From the NCBI RefSeq assembly GCF_004023665.1, contig NZ_SAUF01000002.1, forward strand, positions 930,001 through 994,000: 64,000 nucleotides of DNA. The letters are read 5' to 3'. Within the stretch, counting starts at the first letter, position 1, and every line of letters begins with the position of its first letter. The notes beneath the pieces are model-generated. The model saw only the letters and a list, made by a program, of their open reading frames with translations. It did not search any database and was not told the DNA's origin. Below, piece after piece: positions 1 to 9,163 of this stretch. Source of the stretch: Afifella aestuarii. GTDB taxonomy: Bacteria; Pseudomonadota; Alphaproteobacteria; Rhizobiales; Afifellaceae. The position numbers and the translations under genes are program-made.

Positions 1-140
1 TAATGGGCGAGTGCCGCATCGAGCCGTCCGGCGCGCTCAAAGCCTGCACCTTTGGCAACGATGGAGGCGGCCATGGCACGCTTTTCCTCCGGCGAGCGCC
101 GCTGCTTGCCGTCGGCCGAATGCGAATTGTCGTGGGTCAT
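1..140 (-). CDS. Hypothetical protein, N-terminal part (cut by window edge)
   Basis: The ATG is at 140 and the frame is open to the window edge, giving 46 codons. The peptide begins MTHDNSHSADGK and is charged and hydrophilic. The visible end (GFERAGRLDAALAH) resembles the first helix of a tetratricopeptide repeat, but too little is visible to assign a family. It lies 113 nt downstream of emrB on the same strand, so it could be the last gene of the marR-emrAB transcript. There is no strong ribosome binding site, so the start is only probable. Confidence 0.4.
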   Translation of the reverse strand, partial: MTHDNSHSADGKQRRSPEEKRAMAASIVAKGAGFERAGRLDAALAH

Positions 141-253
141 GGATGTATGAAGATGAATCCCGGCATGCTTGTCAATCGACGGGTGGGAAGCCGCACGGGC
201 TTTTTGGAAACCGTGCGTTTCCCTTCAGAAATAGTGATGGCGCCGGGGCCGGC

Positions 254-1801
254 TCAGTCCGCGGCGACCATCCCACCGCCGCCCATATGCTGCGGTTTGC
301 GCATGAAGAGGATGAGCGGGAGCACAGCGAGCGTGATCAACATCATCAGTTTGAAGTCGTCGATATAGGCGATCATCATGGCCTGCTGGTTGATGCTCTG
401 GCTAAGGACGGCGATCGCCGTCTCGCGGCTCGCCCCGAGCGAACTCGCCGCCTGATCGAGCATCGGGTTGAACGGCGTGATATGCGCGCCGAGTTCGGCG
501 TGGTTGATCTGGACGTTGTGGGCGAGCACCGTCGTGACGACGGAAATGCCGACGCTCGAGCCGATATTGCGCAACAGACTGAAGAGGCTGGCGCCATCCG
601 TGCGGAAGCGCGGCTCCAGGGTCGCGAAGGCGACGGTGGAGAGAGGCACCATGACGAGCCCGAGCCCCAATCCCTGGATGATGCCGCTCGAGATGAGCAG
701 ATGGTTGTCCATCAGCGGGGTGAAGCTGCTCATCTGATGCAGCGAATACGCGGTGAGGCACAGGCCGCAGAAGATCAGGATGCGCGGATCGACCCGCTGC
801 ACGAGCCGTCCGACGACGATCATGGAGATCATCGTACCGACGCCGCGGGGGGCCAGAACGAGACCTGTCGTCACCACCGGATAACCCATGATGTTCTGCA
901 GCATCGGCGGCAGAAGGGCGAGGGCGGCGAGCAGGATCATGCCGACCATGAAGATCAGCACGAGGCCGGTGACGAGATTGCGGTCCTTGAAGATCTTGAG
1001 GTCGAGGAACGGATGCTCCGTGCTCAGGGCGTGGATGATGAAAATCCACAGGCCGGAGATCGTCAGGCCGAGTTCGATCCAGATTTCGGGCGAAGAGAAC
1101 CATTCCACCTGTTCGCCGCGGTCGAGCAGCATCTGAAGAGCGCCGATGGCGATGGCGAGCATCGCAAAGCCGAAGAAATCGAAGCCGCGATGCCGGCGCT
1201 CCGTATCCGGGAGAAAGACCAGCATGCCGATGAAGGCGACGATGCCCACGGGCAGGTTGACGAAAAACACCCAGCGCCAGTCGAAGGTGTCCGTGAGCCA
1301 GCCTCCGAGCGTCGGGCCGATGATCGGGCCGATCATGATGCCGGCGCCCCAGATCGCCATCGCCTGGCCGTGCTTCTCCTTCGGATTGATGTCGAGGAGC
1401 ACCGCCTGTGAGAGCGGCACGAGGGCAGCGCCGCACAATCCCTGTAGGACGCGGAAGACGACCATCATTTCGAGGCTGGTCGAGAGACCGCAGAGCATGG
1501 AGGTGGCCGTGAAGCCGACGACGCTGCCGAGAAACAGCTCGCGCGTGCCGTAGCGATCCGACAGCCAGCCGGTGACCGGCGTCATGATCGCGGCGGCGAC
1601 GATGTACGAGGTCAAGACCCAGGTGACCTGATCCTGCGTCGCCCCGAGGCTGCCGCGCATGGACGGCAACGCCACGTTGGCGATGGTCGTGTCGAGGATC
1701 TGCATGATCGTCGCCAGCATGATGAACACCGTCACCATGGGGCGATTGATCTCGCGCGGCGCCGCAGGGGCCGCCGCGTCCTGGGTCGTGGAAGTGGCCA
1801 T
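254..1801 (-). CDS. emrB: DHA2-family MFS multidrug efflux permease EmrB
   Basis: A 515-residue inner-membrane drug:H+ antiporter with the hydrophobicity pattern of 14 transmembrane segments. Family motifs are visible: LDTTIANVALP (about 36-46, motif D1), GWLSDRYGTR (78-87, motif A) and the glycine-rich GPIIGPTLGGW (158-168, motif C of exporters). It starts 2 nt after the emrA stop, so the two are surely co-transcribed and translationally coupled. With the HlyD-type adaptor EmrA and an outer-membrane channel encoded elsewhere it would export hydrophobic toxicants. The substrate cannot be read from sequence. Confidence 0.93.
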   Translation of the reverse strand: MATSTTQDAAAPAAPREINRPMVTVFIMLATIMQILDTTIANVALPSMRGSLGATQDQVTWVLTSYIVAAAIMTPVTGWLSDRYGTRELFLGSVVGFTATSMLCGLSTSLEMMVVFRVLQGLCGAALVPLSQAVLLDINPKEKHGQAMAIWGAGIMIGPIIGPTLGGWLTDTFDWRWVFFVNLPVGIVAFIGMLVFLPDTERRHRGFDFFGFAMLAIAIGALQMLLDRGEQVEWFSSPEIWIELGLTISGLWIFIIHALSTEHPFLDLKIFKDRNLVTGLVLIFMVGMILLAALALLPPMLQNIMGYPVVTTGLVLAPRGVGTMISMIVVGRLVQRVDPRILIFCGLCLTAYSLHQMSSFTPLMDNHLLISSGIIQGLGLGLVMVPLSTVAFATLEPRFRTDGASLFSLLRNIGSSVGISVVTTVLAHNVQINHAELGAHITPFNPMLDQAASSLGASRETAIAVLSQSINQQAMMIAYIDDFKLMMLITLAVLPLILFMRKPQHMGGGGMVAAD

Positions 1802-1803
1802 GG

Positions 1804-3111
1804 TCAGTGCTGCGTCACACCCTGGGCCGCGACCGTCTCATGCGCCTGGGCCGTGGTGGTGGGAAAATCGAAGCCGAGAAAGGCGAGGCCTTTTTCGACG
1901 AACTCTGGCAGTTCCGGCGAGCGGCCGGTATCGACGGTGGCGCTGACGCTCATGCCGGTGCGCAGGGGGACGTCTTTCGGCAGATCGGCGATTGCGATGC
2001 GCACCGGGATGCGCTGGACGACCTTCACCCAATTGCCGGTGGCGTTCTGCGCCGGCAGAAGCGAAAACTCCGAACCGGTGCCCGCGCCGACACTCGCCAC
2101 CCGGCCTTTCAGCGGATGGTCGGGATAGGTGTCGACGTCGATTTCGACGGGCTGGCCCTCACGCATATAGGTGAGCTCGGTTTCCTTGTAATTCGCTTCG
2201 ACCCAGACTTCGTCGGTCTCCACGAGGCTCAGGACCGACGTGCCGGAGGTGACGTACTGGCCGACGCGCAGCCGGTCCGTCTGGCTGACGATGCCGTTCG
2301 CCGGCGCCGTCACCACGGTGTGATCGAGGTCGAGCTCGGCTGCTTCCAGCTTTGCGAGGGCCTGCATGACTTCCGGATGATCGTCGGTCGCGATGTCGGG
2401 ATTGCCGGCAAGCGCCGCCTTGGCACTCATCACGCTCTGCTCGGCTGACCGGGCCTTCGCCTGCGCCTGCTGCAGATCGAGGCGCGCCTTGTCGAGGGCC
2501 GATTGCGAGACGAAACCGCGATCGTGCAGGCGGTCCTGGCGATTGAACGTGTCCTCGGCGAAGGTGAGAGACTGATCCGCCGATTCCTTATCCGCGACCG
2601 CCGAGGCGTAGGCGGCTTTCATGCGCTCCACCTCGAGGCGGGCAGAGGCGACCGCCGCTTTGGCCTGATCGACGGCGACGCGATACTGCGCATCGTCGAT
2701 GGCAAAGAGGAGATCACCGGTCGTCACGGGTTGGTTCTCGCCGGCCCCGACCTTGACGATGCGCCCGGCGACTTCCGGCACGACATTGACCTTGTCCTGC
2801 TGGACATAGGCGTCTTCGGTCGAGATGTAGCGTCCGGAGGTCAGCCAGAAATAGCCGCCGCCGATGGCAAGGGCGAGCGGCAGCGCGATCATCAGCGCCA
2901 CCCGCTTCTTGCGCGGCCGCTTCTTTTCGGGTTCGGGTGGGGCAGGATTCTGTTCGCGACTGTCCAAGGCTTCCAACACTTCGCTGGAGCCTTCGTCCTC
3001 GTCGTTCGTCTCGTCCACCCGGTTTTGTGCCGGAGCTTTGGATGGGCGCGCATCCGCGACGTCGTCGTCGGGGAAGAGCGGCTCCTCACGTGGCTTTAAA
3101 TCTTCACTCAT
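1804..3111 (-). CDS. emrA: HlyD/EmrA-type membrane fusion protein
   Basis: A 435-residue periplasmic adaptor of a tripartite efflux pump. An acidic, low-complexity cytoplasmic N-terminus (1-60) and a basic stretch (PEKKRPRKKR) precede one transmembrane helix at about 71-91. Next comes the typical STEDAYVQ entry to the lipoyl-like domain (about 98-104), a long alanine-rich coiled-coil hairpin (about 140-250) and the second lipoyl/beta-barrel half containing VSQTDRLRVGQYV. The 70-residue cytoplasmic tail is longer than in E. coli EmrA. It begins 5 nt after the marR stop and ends 2 nt before emrB, so it is the middle gene of a marR-emrA-emrB operon. Confidence 0.93.
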   Translation of the reverse strand: MSEDLKPREEPLFPDDDVADARPSKAPAQNRVDETNDEDEGSSEVLEALDSREQNPAPPEPEKKRPRKKRVALMIALPLALAIGGGYFWLTSGRYISTEDAYVQQDKVNVVPEVAGRIVKVGAGENQPVTTGDLLFAIDDAQYRVAVDQAKAAVASARLEVERMKAAYASAVADKESADQSLTFAEDTFNRQDRLHDRGFVSQSALDKARLDLQQAQAKARSAEQSVMSAKAALAGNPDIATDDHPEVMQALAKLEAAELDLDHTVVTAPANGIVSQTDRLRVGQYVTSGTSVLSLVETDEVWVEANYKETELTYMREGQPVEIDVDTYPDHPLKGRVASVGAGTGSEFSLLPAQNATGNWVKVVQRIPVRIAIADLPKDVPLRTGMSVSATVDTGRSPELPEFVEKGLAFLGFDFPTTTAQAHETVAAQGVTQH

Positions 3112-3116
3112 AGGCT

Positions 3117-3584
3117 TCAGGCTTCCACATGCTGACGCTGCGGTTCGACCTCTTCCCCGGGCCGTTCCGACAGATTGCTGACAATTCGTTCGAGCGCGGT
3201 AAGCAGGGTCGCGCGTGTCCCCTCCGAGAGACCGTTTTGCGCTTCCTCGAAGATCTCGTTTGCGAGATTGCGCATGTCCGGCAAAAGCTCACGTCCCTTG
3301 TCTGTGATGTGCAGCGTGCGGACGCGCCGATCGTTCGGATCCTGACGGCGTTCGATGAGGCCAGCAGTCTCCATGCGATCGACGTGACGGCAGACGGTGA
3401 TCGGCTCCATGTCGAGAAGTGCCGCAAGACCGGCCTGGTTGATGCCTTCGATCTTGGAAAGGCGCCCCAAGATGTGAAGTTGCGCCGCGGTCATGCCGAA
3501 CTGCCGTGAACTCTGTTCGAAGCGCCGCCTGAGCAGGCGCGCCGCATCCGTGATCAGAAATCCGAGTGAGGTTTTGTGCTCCAT
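3117..3584 (-). CDS. MarR-family transcriptional repressor
   Basis: A 155-residue winged-helix regulator beginning MEHKTSLGF. The recognition region (INQAGLAALLDMEPITVCRH) and the wing (RRQDPNDRRVRTLHITDKG) are typical of MarR. An upstream in-frame TTG would add 12 residues but would place translation inside the palindrome at 3595-3614, so ATG 3584 is preferred. It is the first gene of the operon with emrAB. The family normally represses its own operon and releases DNA on binding a phenolic or hydrophobic ligand. The palindrome just upstream supports autoregulation here. Confidence 0.9.
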   Translation of the reverse strand: MEHKTSLGFLITDAARLLRRRFEQSSRQFGMTAAQLHILGRLSKIEGINQAGLAALLDMEPITVCRHVDRMETAGLIERRQDPNDRRVRTLHITDKGRELLPDMRNLANEIFEEAQNGLSEGTRATLLTALERIVSNLSERPGEEVEPQRQHVEA

Positions 3585-3594
3585 GGTCAGGCAT

Positions 3595-3614
3595 ATAATA
3601 AGCGTGCTTATAAT
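3595..3614. promoter_or_regulatory. Palindromic operator candidate for the MarR repressor
   Basis: The core is a perfect inverted repeat, ATAAGC-gt-GCTTAT. It extends to a nearly perfect 20-nt palindrome with half-sites ATAATAAGC and GCTTATAAT. It is AT-rich in a GC-rich region and ends 11 nt upstream of the marR ATG, so it overlaps the likely -10 region or leader. The size and symmetry fit a MarR dimer site. Binding is inferred. Confidence 0.6.
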
Positions 3615-3672
3615 GTGCAAATGAAATGTCCGTAAGGGACCTCATCCAAATGGCGTAGTCGGATAAGGCGAA

Positions 3673-3717
3673 AAGGGCGTAGAGCGACAATCGGACGTCG
3701 CTCGTGCATTTGCCCTT
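3673..3717. repeat. Nested inverted repeat upstream of sox operon 1
   Basis: An outer pair AAGGGC (3673-3678) and GCCCTT (3712-3717) flanks a perfect 7-bp inner pair, GAGCGAC (3682-3688) and GTCGCTC (3697-3703), with an 8-nt loop. It ends 27 nt before the soxB start. It could be a leader RNA hairpin or an operator. There is no T-tract, so it is not a standard terminator. Confidence 0.45.
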
Positions 3718-3744
3718 AACGCCTGCGGCGGCTAAACGGCTTTC

Positions 3745-4995
3745 ATGCAGCGCTACAACGTCGTCCGCCTCATTCGAGAAGGCCTGAGCGGCCACAAGGG
3801 CTGGCAGCCCGCGTGGCGCAAAGCGGAGCCTAAACCCTCCTACGATGCGGTGATCATCGGCGGCGGCGGCCATGGGCTGGCGACCGCCTATTATCTCGCC
3901 AAGCTCCACGGCATGACCAACATCGCCGTCGTGGAAAAGGGCTGGATCGGCGGCGGCAATTCCGGCCGCAACACCACCATCATCCGCTCCAACTATCTCT
4001 ATGATGCGTCGGCTGCGCTCTACAATCACGCGCTGACCTTGTGGAAGGATCTGTCGCGCGAGCTCAACTATAACATCATGATGAGCCACCGCGGTGTTCT
4101 CAATCTCGCCCATGATGAGGGCGAGGCGCGCCAGCTGAAGCGCCGCGTGGAAGCGAACCGCTTGAACGGTGTCCAGGCCGAGTGGCTGGAAGCCAAGGAA
4201 GTGAAGGCCTTTTGCCCGCCGATTTCGGTGGCGGCGGACGCCCGTTATCCGGTGATCGGCGCCACGTTGCAGCGCGACGGCGGCGTCAATCGACATGATG
4301 CCGTCGTGTGGGGTTTTGCGCGCGCCGCCTCCGATATGGGTGTCGACATCATCGAGCAATGCGAGGTGACGGGCATCGACACGGATAAGGACGTGATCAC
4401 GGGCGTGCGCACGACGCGCGGCACGATCGCGACCGAAAAGGTCGCCTGCGTCACGGCCGGCCACACCTCGGTGATCGCCGGCATGCTCGGCCTGCGCCTG
4501 CCGATCGAAAGTCATCCGCTGCAGGCGCTCGTCTCCGAGCCTTTGAAGCCGGTTCTGCCATGTGTGGTCATGTCGAATGCCGTGCATGTCTATATGAGCC
4601 AGTCCTCGAAAGGCGAGCTTGTTATCGGCGCCGGCATCGATCCTTATCTGTCCTATACGCAGCGCGGCTCCTTCGACATCATCGAGCATCAGATGGCGGC
4701 GCTGATCGAGCTCTTCCCGTTCGTTTCGCGGGTTCGGATGATGCGCCAGTGGGGCGGCATCGTCGATGTCTGCCCGGATGCCTCGCCGATCATTTCCAAG
4801 ACGCCGGTGAAGGGCTTCTATGTCGACGGCGGCTGGGGCACCGGTGGCTGGAAGGCGACGCCGGGGTCCGGTCACGCTTTGGCCGATCTCGTCGCCAATG
4901 ACGAGCCGAACGCGATCGCCGCACCGTTCACGCTGGAGCGCTTCGTCACCGGCAACCTCGTGGCCGAGCACGGCGCGGCAGCCGTCGCGCATTAG
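3745..4995 (+). CDS. soxB: Sarcosine oxidase beta subunit (copy 1)
   Basis: A 416-residue flavoprotein subunit of heterotetrameric sarcosine oxidase, which oxidatively demethylates sarcosine to glycine. The dinucleotide-binding motif GGGGHG lies at 39-44. His184 in the NRHD motif matches the residue carrying the covalent flavin in characterised SoxB proteins. The C-terminal [15 protein letters not shown] is the conserved flavin loop of this family. It is the first gene of soxB-D-A-G, with soxD starting 10 nt after its stop. A paralogous operon lies at 43486-48649, and both SoxB copies keep the catalytic motifs. Confidence 0.93.
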   Translation: MQRYNVVRLIREGLSGHKGWQPAWRKAEPKPSYDAVIIGGGGHGLATAYYLAKLHGMTNIAVVEKGWIGGGNSGRNTTIIRSNYLYDASAALYNHALTLWKDLSRELNYNIMMSHRGVLNLAHDEGEARQLKRRVEANRLNGVQAEWLEAKEVKAFCPPISVAADARYPVIGATLQRDGGVNRHDAVVWGFARAASDMGVDIIEQCEVTGIDTDKDVITGVRTTRGTIATEKVACVTAGHTSVIAGMLGLRLPIESHPLQALVSEPLKPVLPCVVMSNAVHVYMSQSSKGELVIGAGIDPYLSYTQRGSFDIIEHQMAALIELFPFVSRVRMMRQWGGIVDVCPDASPIISKTPVKGFYVDGGWGTGGWKATPGSGHALADLVANDEPNAIAAPFTLERFVTGNLVAEHGAAAVAH

Positions 4996-5005
4996 GAGAA
5001 GCCCG

Positions 5006-5371
5006 ATGTTTGTGATCTCCTGCCCCTATTGCGGCGCGCGCGACCAGTCCGAATTTTCCTATGGCGGCGAGGCCCATATCGCCCGGCCGGAATGGCGCGA
5101 GGATATGAGCGATGCCGAATGGGCCGACTTCGTCTTCATGCGATCGAACCCGAAAGGCGTTCTCGCCGAGCGCTGGGTGCATTCCGCCGGCTGCCGCCGC
5201 TTCTTCAACATGCTGAGGAACACCGCGACCGACGAGATCCTCGCCGTCTATAAGATCGGCGAGAGGGCTCCGGAGGTGCAGGCGAAGCTGCCCGCGACGC
5301 CGTGCGGCGAAGCGCCGATCGGCTCGGGCAATGATGCCGTCAAGGTGATGCAGCCGGGCGAGGCCGAGTGA
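5006..5371 (+). CDS. soxD: Sarcosine oxidase delta subunit (copy 1)
   Basis: A 121-residue small subunit of the heterotetramer. A zinc-binding arrangement is visible: CPYCGARD near the N-terminus (about 6-13) and HSAGC in the middle. The family subunit is structural and holds a zinc ion at the interface. The ATG at 5006 is preceded by AGGAGAAG, a good ribosome binding site. Its TGA shares the A with the ATG of soxA (TGATG), indicating coupled translation. At 121 residues it is longer than copy 2 (89 residues), mainly through a C-terminal extension. Confidence 0.92.
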   Translation: MFVISCPYCGARDQSEFSYGGEAHIARPEWREDMSDAEWADFVFMRSNPKGVLAERWVHSAGCRRFFNMLRNTATDEILAVYKIGERAPEVQAKLPATPCGEAPIGSGNDAVKVMQPGEAE

Positions 5372-8300
5372 TGTCGAAGCAGCCGTTCCGCACGCCGCAG
5401 GGTGGTCTCGTCCAGCGTTCGCGCACCATCCGTTTCACCTATGACGGCATTTCCTATCACGGCCATCCGGGCGACACGCTCGCCTCGGCCTTGATCGCCA
5501 ATGGCCGTCACATGGTGGCGCGGTCTTTCAAATATCACCGTCCGCGCGGCATCTACGCGGCAGGCTCCGCCGATCCGGCAGGCCTTGTCGCGATCGGCGT
5601 CGATTCCAAGCGCTTCGATCCCAACACACGCGCTGCCGAGCAGGAAATCTACGACGGTCTTGTGGCGAGCTCGCAGAATTGCTGGCCGTCTCTCGGTACG
5701 GATATCGGCGGCATCCTCGATCCGTTCTGGCGCTTCATGCCGGCGGGCTTCTACTACAAGACATTCAAGGGCCCTCCGGGCACCTGGACTGCGCTGTTCG
5801 AGCCGCTGATCCGCGCCTTCGCGGGCCTCGGGCGTGCGCCGGAGGCGGGCGATCCCGACCGCTACGAGACCGTCAACCGTCACTGCGACGTCGTCGTCGT
5901 GGGAGCCGGCCCTGCCGGCCTGATGGCAGCCCTTGCCGCCGGACGCTCCGGCGCGCGCGTCATCCTGGTCGAAGAGACGGACCGCCTCGGCGGCTCTATT
6001 CTGTCGCGTGATCCCGAGAAGCTGTCGCTCGGCGGCGTACAGCCGGCGCAATGGGTGGCCGACATCCAGAACGAGCTTGCCGCGCTGCCCGAGGTGACGA
6101 TCCTCACCCGCACCAACGCCTTCGGCTATTACGGCAACAATTTCTTGGGTCTTTGGGAGAAGGTCTCCGACCATCTGCCGAAGGAGAAGCGCCTCGGCCA
6201 TCTGCCGCGCCAGCGCCTGTGGCGGGTGCGGGCGAGGGAGGTGGTGCTGGCGACCGGCGCGCTGGAGCGCCCGCTCGTCTTTCACGAAAACGACCGTCCG
6301 GGCATCATGCTCGCAAGTGCGGCGCGCACTTTCCTGCACCGCTACGGCGTGCTTGCCGGCAAAAGGCCCGCGATCTTCACCAACAACGATACCGGCTGGG
6401 TGACGGCCTTCGATCTGGCCCGCAATGGTGCGGAGATCGCCGGCATCATCGATGTGCGCTCCGATCTCTCCGGCGAGCATATGGCAGAGGCGGCACGGCT
6501 CGGCATTCCGATCCATGCGAGCTCGACGGTGGTCGGCACCTCCGGCCGCCACCGCGTCAGTCAGGTCGAGGTGCGCCCGCTGCATCGCGACGGCAGCGTG
6601 GGCACGAGTTTCTCCCATATCGGGTGCGATCTTCTGGCGGTTGCGGGCGGCTATGCGCCGAACGCGGCGTTGTTTTCGCAGTCGCGCGGCAAGCTGCGCT
6701 ACGATTCCGAACTCGCCGCCTTCCGTCCCGGCCGCTCCTGGCAGAAAGAGCGCTCGGCCGGCGCCTGCAACGGCACCTATGCGCTCACCGACGTGTTGGC
6801 CGAAGGCGCGCGCGCCGGTGTGGAAGCGGCGGCGCAGGCAGGCTTTGATTCCGGCGATGTGACGGTTCCGGACGTCGATGGCGTGGAACTCGGCCAGGGC
6901 CATTTGAAGGTGATGCCGGAGATGCCCTCGCATCTGCCGCCGCACCGCCGTCGTGCCTGGATCGATCTTCAGGACGACGTGACCACGAAAGATCTGCGGC
7001 TTGCTCTGCAAGAGGGCTATCAGGCGGTGGAGCATGCCAAGCGCTACACCACCACCGGCATGGGCAATGACCAGGGCAAGATCGCCAATCTGAACGCCTT
7101 CGCCTTCATCGCCAACGAGCGCGGCGAGGAACTGCCGGCCGTCGGCACGACGACGTTCCGCCAGCCCTATAAGCCGGTAACGTTTGCGGCGATCGCCGGT
7201 CAGCATGTCGGGCCCCATTTCGCCCCGCGGCGGACGACGCCGATGCATGGCTGGCATCGCCGTCGTGACGCGGTCTTCGAGCCCGTCGGCGATTGGCTGC
7301 GCCCGCGGGCCTATCCGCGCGAGGGCGAGGATTTCTTCCAGGCGGTGCAGCGCGAGGCCCGTGCGGCACGCACCGATTGCGGTGTTCTCGACGCCTCCAC
7401 GCTCGGCAAGATCGACGTGAAGGGGCCGGATGCGCGCGAGTTTTTGAACCGCGTCTACACCAATTCCTGGTCGAAGCTTGCGCCCGGCCGCTGCCGCTAT
7501 GGGCTGATGCTCGGCGAGGATGGCATGGTCGCCGATGATGGCGTGACCGCCTGCATCGCCGACGATCACTTCCACATGACGACGACGACGGGCGGCGCGG
7601 CTTCGGTTCTCGCCAAGCTCGAGGATTATCTGCAGACGGAATGGCCAGATCTGAAGGTCTTCCTCACCTCCGTCACCGAACAATGGGCCGTCGCCTCGAT
7701 CTGCGGACCAAAATCCCCGGCGCTGATGGCCGAGCTTCTCGACGATTTCGATGCCGATCCCGAGCGCTTCAAGTTCATGGACTGGCGAGACGCGACCATG
7801 GGCGGCATTCCGGTGCGGGTTTTCCGCATCTCGTTCACCGGCGAGACGTCTTACGAGATCAATATTCCGGCGACCTATGGGCGCTGGATGTGGCGGCAGA
7901 TCATCGAGAAGGGCGCCAGGCACGGCATCACGCCCTATGGCACGGAGGCGATGCATCTCCTGCGCGCCGAAAAGGGTTTTGTCATCGTCGGCCAGGACAC
8001 CGACGGGACGGTCACGCCCGGCGATCTCAGAATGGATTGGATCGTCAAGAAGAACGGCGATTTCATTGGCCGCCGCTCGCTGTTTCGCTCCGATACGGTG
8101 CGGACGGATCGCCGCCAGCTCGTCGGCATTTTGACGGAAGACCCCGATCTCGTTCTGGAAGAAGGCGCCCATCTGATCGAGCGTCGCAACGAGCCCGAAC
8201 CGCCCGTGCCGGTTCTGGGGCATGTCACGTCGAGCTATTACAGCCCCAATATCGGCCGTTCGATCGCGCTTGCGCTCGTCTCCGGGGGCGGCGGTCGGAT

Positions 8301-8433
8301 CGGCGATCGGATTTTTGCCACGCGCGGCGGCGAGCCGACCGTGCCGGTGCGCGTGACGGAGATCGACTTCCTGGATTTGAAGGCAAAGGGCGCGCTGCCG
8401 CAAGCGGTGCGCCGGGAGGGCGGCCATGGCTGA
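5371..8433 (+). CDS. soxA: Sarcosine oxidase alpha subunit (copy 1)
   Basis: A 1020-residue multidomain subunit. An N-terminal ferredoxin-like domain (about 15-100, FKYHRPRGIYAAG) comes first, then a pyridine-nucleotide/FAD domain with GAGPAG at 178-183. The C-terminal aminomethyltransferase-like (GCV_T) domain spans roughly 620-1010 and uses tetrahydrofolate to capture the released one-carbon unit as 5,10-methylene-THF. The start was chosen at the ATG overlapping the soxD stop; the GTG one codon earlier is less likely. It overlaps soxG by 8 nt. It is clearly paralogous to the alpha subunit at 44084-47083. Confidence 0.94.
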   Translation: MSKQPFRTPQGGLVQRSRTIRFTYDGISYHGHPGDTLASALIANGRHMVARSFKYHRPRGIYAAGSADPAGLVAIGVDSKRFDPNTRAAEQEIYDGLVASSQNCWPSLGTDIGGILDPFWRFMPAGFYYKTFKGPPGTWTALFEPLIRAFAGLGRAPEAGDPDRYETVNRHCDVVVVGAGPAGLMAALAAGRSGARVILVEETDRLGGSILSRDPEKLSLGGVQPAQWVADIQNELAALPEVTILTRTNAFGYYGNNFLGLWEKVSDHLPKEKRLGHLPRQRLWRVRAREVVLATGALERPLVFHENDRPGIMLASAARTFLHRYGVLAGKRPAIFTNNDTGWVTAFDLARNGAEIAGIIDVRSDLSGEHMAEAARLGIPIHASSTVVGTSGRHRVSQVEVRPLHRDGSVGTSFSHIGCDLLAVAGGYAPNAALFSQSRGKLRYDSELAAFRPGRSWQKERSAGACNGTYALTDVLAEGARAGVEAAAQAGFDSGDVTVPDVDGVELGQGHLKVMPEMPSHLPPHRRRAWIDLQDDVTTKDLRLALQEGYQAVEHAKRYTTTGMGNDQGKIANLNAFAFIANERGEELPAVGTTTFRQPYKPVTFAAIAGQHVGPHFAPRRTTPMHGWHRRRDAVFEPVGDWLRPRAYPREGEDFFQAVQREARAARTDCGVLDASTLGKIDVKGPDAREFLNRVYTNSWSKLAPGRCRYGLMLGEDGMVADDGVTACIADDHFHMTTTTGGAASVLAKLEDYLQTEWPDLKVFLTSVTEQWAVASICGPKSPALMAELLDDFDADPERFKFMDWRDATMGGIPVRVFRISFTGETSYEINIPATYGRWMWRQIIEKGARHGITPYGTEAMHLLRAEKGFVIVGQDTDGTVTPGDLRMDWIVKKNGDFIGRRSLFRSDTVRTDRRQLVGILTEDPDLVLEEGAHLIERRNEPEPPVPVLGHVTSSYYSPNIGRSIALALVSGGGGRIGDRIFATRGGEPTVPVRVTEIDFLDLKAKGALPQAVRREGGHG

Positions 8434-9121
8434 GAATGCGACGAAGTCGTCTGAAGCTGCGGCGCCGCCTGAAGGCCTGACCCCGCCTGAGAGGCGCACG
8501 CCGCTGGCGCTGCGTCAGCCCGTGGAAGGGGCGCCCGGAACGCTGCGCCTGGCCGAAATGCCGTTTGCGGGGAAGTTCATTCTGCGGCTCGATCCGGCGA
8601 GCGGGGGAGAGGCGTTTCGCGAAGCCGCGGGTCTCGATCTGCCGGCCGCGCCATTGATGTCCGTCGTCAACGGCGAGCGGGTCGTCTTCTGGCTCGGACC
8701 CGACGAATTCCTGCTTCTGGTGCCAGAGGCGGAGGCTGCAGCCTTTGCCGAGGCGGTGGAAAAAGGCCTCGCGGGTCAGCACCACCAGCTCGTCGATGTC
8801 AGCGATTATTACACCGCGATCGAGATCTCTGGCCGCAAGGCGCGCGAAGCCTTGATGAAGCTGACGACGCTCGATCTGCATCCGTGCGGCTTTCCGGTCG
8901 GGCATGTCGCGGGCTCCAATTTCGCGCGCGCCCAGGGCTGGCTGTGGCTGGAGCACGGGGAGGAGGAGACCGCACGCTTCCGCCTTTATGTGCGCTGGTC
9001 GATGGCGGATTATCTGTGGTGCGTGCTCGCCGATGCCGGACGCGAATGGGGCGTGCCGGAACAAATCCCGGCAGCCGACGAAACCTTCCTCACCGAGAGC
9101 GTGCATTCAAAGAAAGCGTGA
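8426..9121 (+). CDS. soxG: Sarcosine oxidase gamma subunit (copy 1)
   Basis: A 231-residue gamma subunit. Its fold resembles the GCV_T domain of SoxA but it has no known catalytic role; it stabilises the complex. Family signatures include WLGPDEFLLLVP and LVDVSDYYTAIEISG, followed by a C-terminal region ending near WCVLADAGREWG. It overlaps the end of soxA by 8 nt, as the second soxAG pair in this window also does. It closes the sox operon and is followed 42 nt later by a methyltransferase gene. Confidence 0.9.
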   Translation: MAENATKSSEAAAPPEGLTPPERRTPLALRQPVEGAPGTLRLAEMPFAGKFILRLDPASGGEAFREAAGLDLPAAPLMSVVNGERVVFWLGPDEFLLLVPEAEAAAFAEAVEKGLAGQHHQLVDVSDYYTAIEISGRKAREALMKLTTLDLHPCGFPVGHVAGSNFARAQGWLWLEHGEEETARFRLYVRWSMADYLWCVLADAGREWGVPEQIPAADETFLTESVHSKKA

Positions 9122-9163
9122 GCGCCTTCGGCGCCACAGCGTGATCGCGGCGGGGGGCAGGCG

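Noticed and set aside
3289-4992. A 567-codon frame antisense to soxB copy 1
   Set aside because: It runs across the intergenic region into marR in another frame, has shadow-type composition and no start context. soxB on the plus strand has full catalytic motifs.
5248-8499. A 1083-codon open frame antisense to soxA copy 1
   Set aside because: It is rich in Arg, His, Asp and Ala, lacks any family motif, and mirrors the GC-rich third positions of the true gene. Similar long shadows oppose the genes at 254-1801, 11542-13596, 51788-54076 and 55374-59337.
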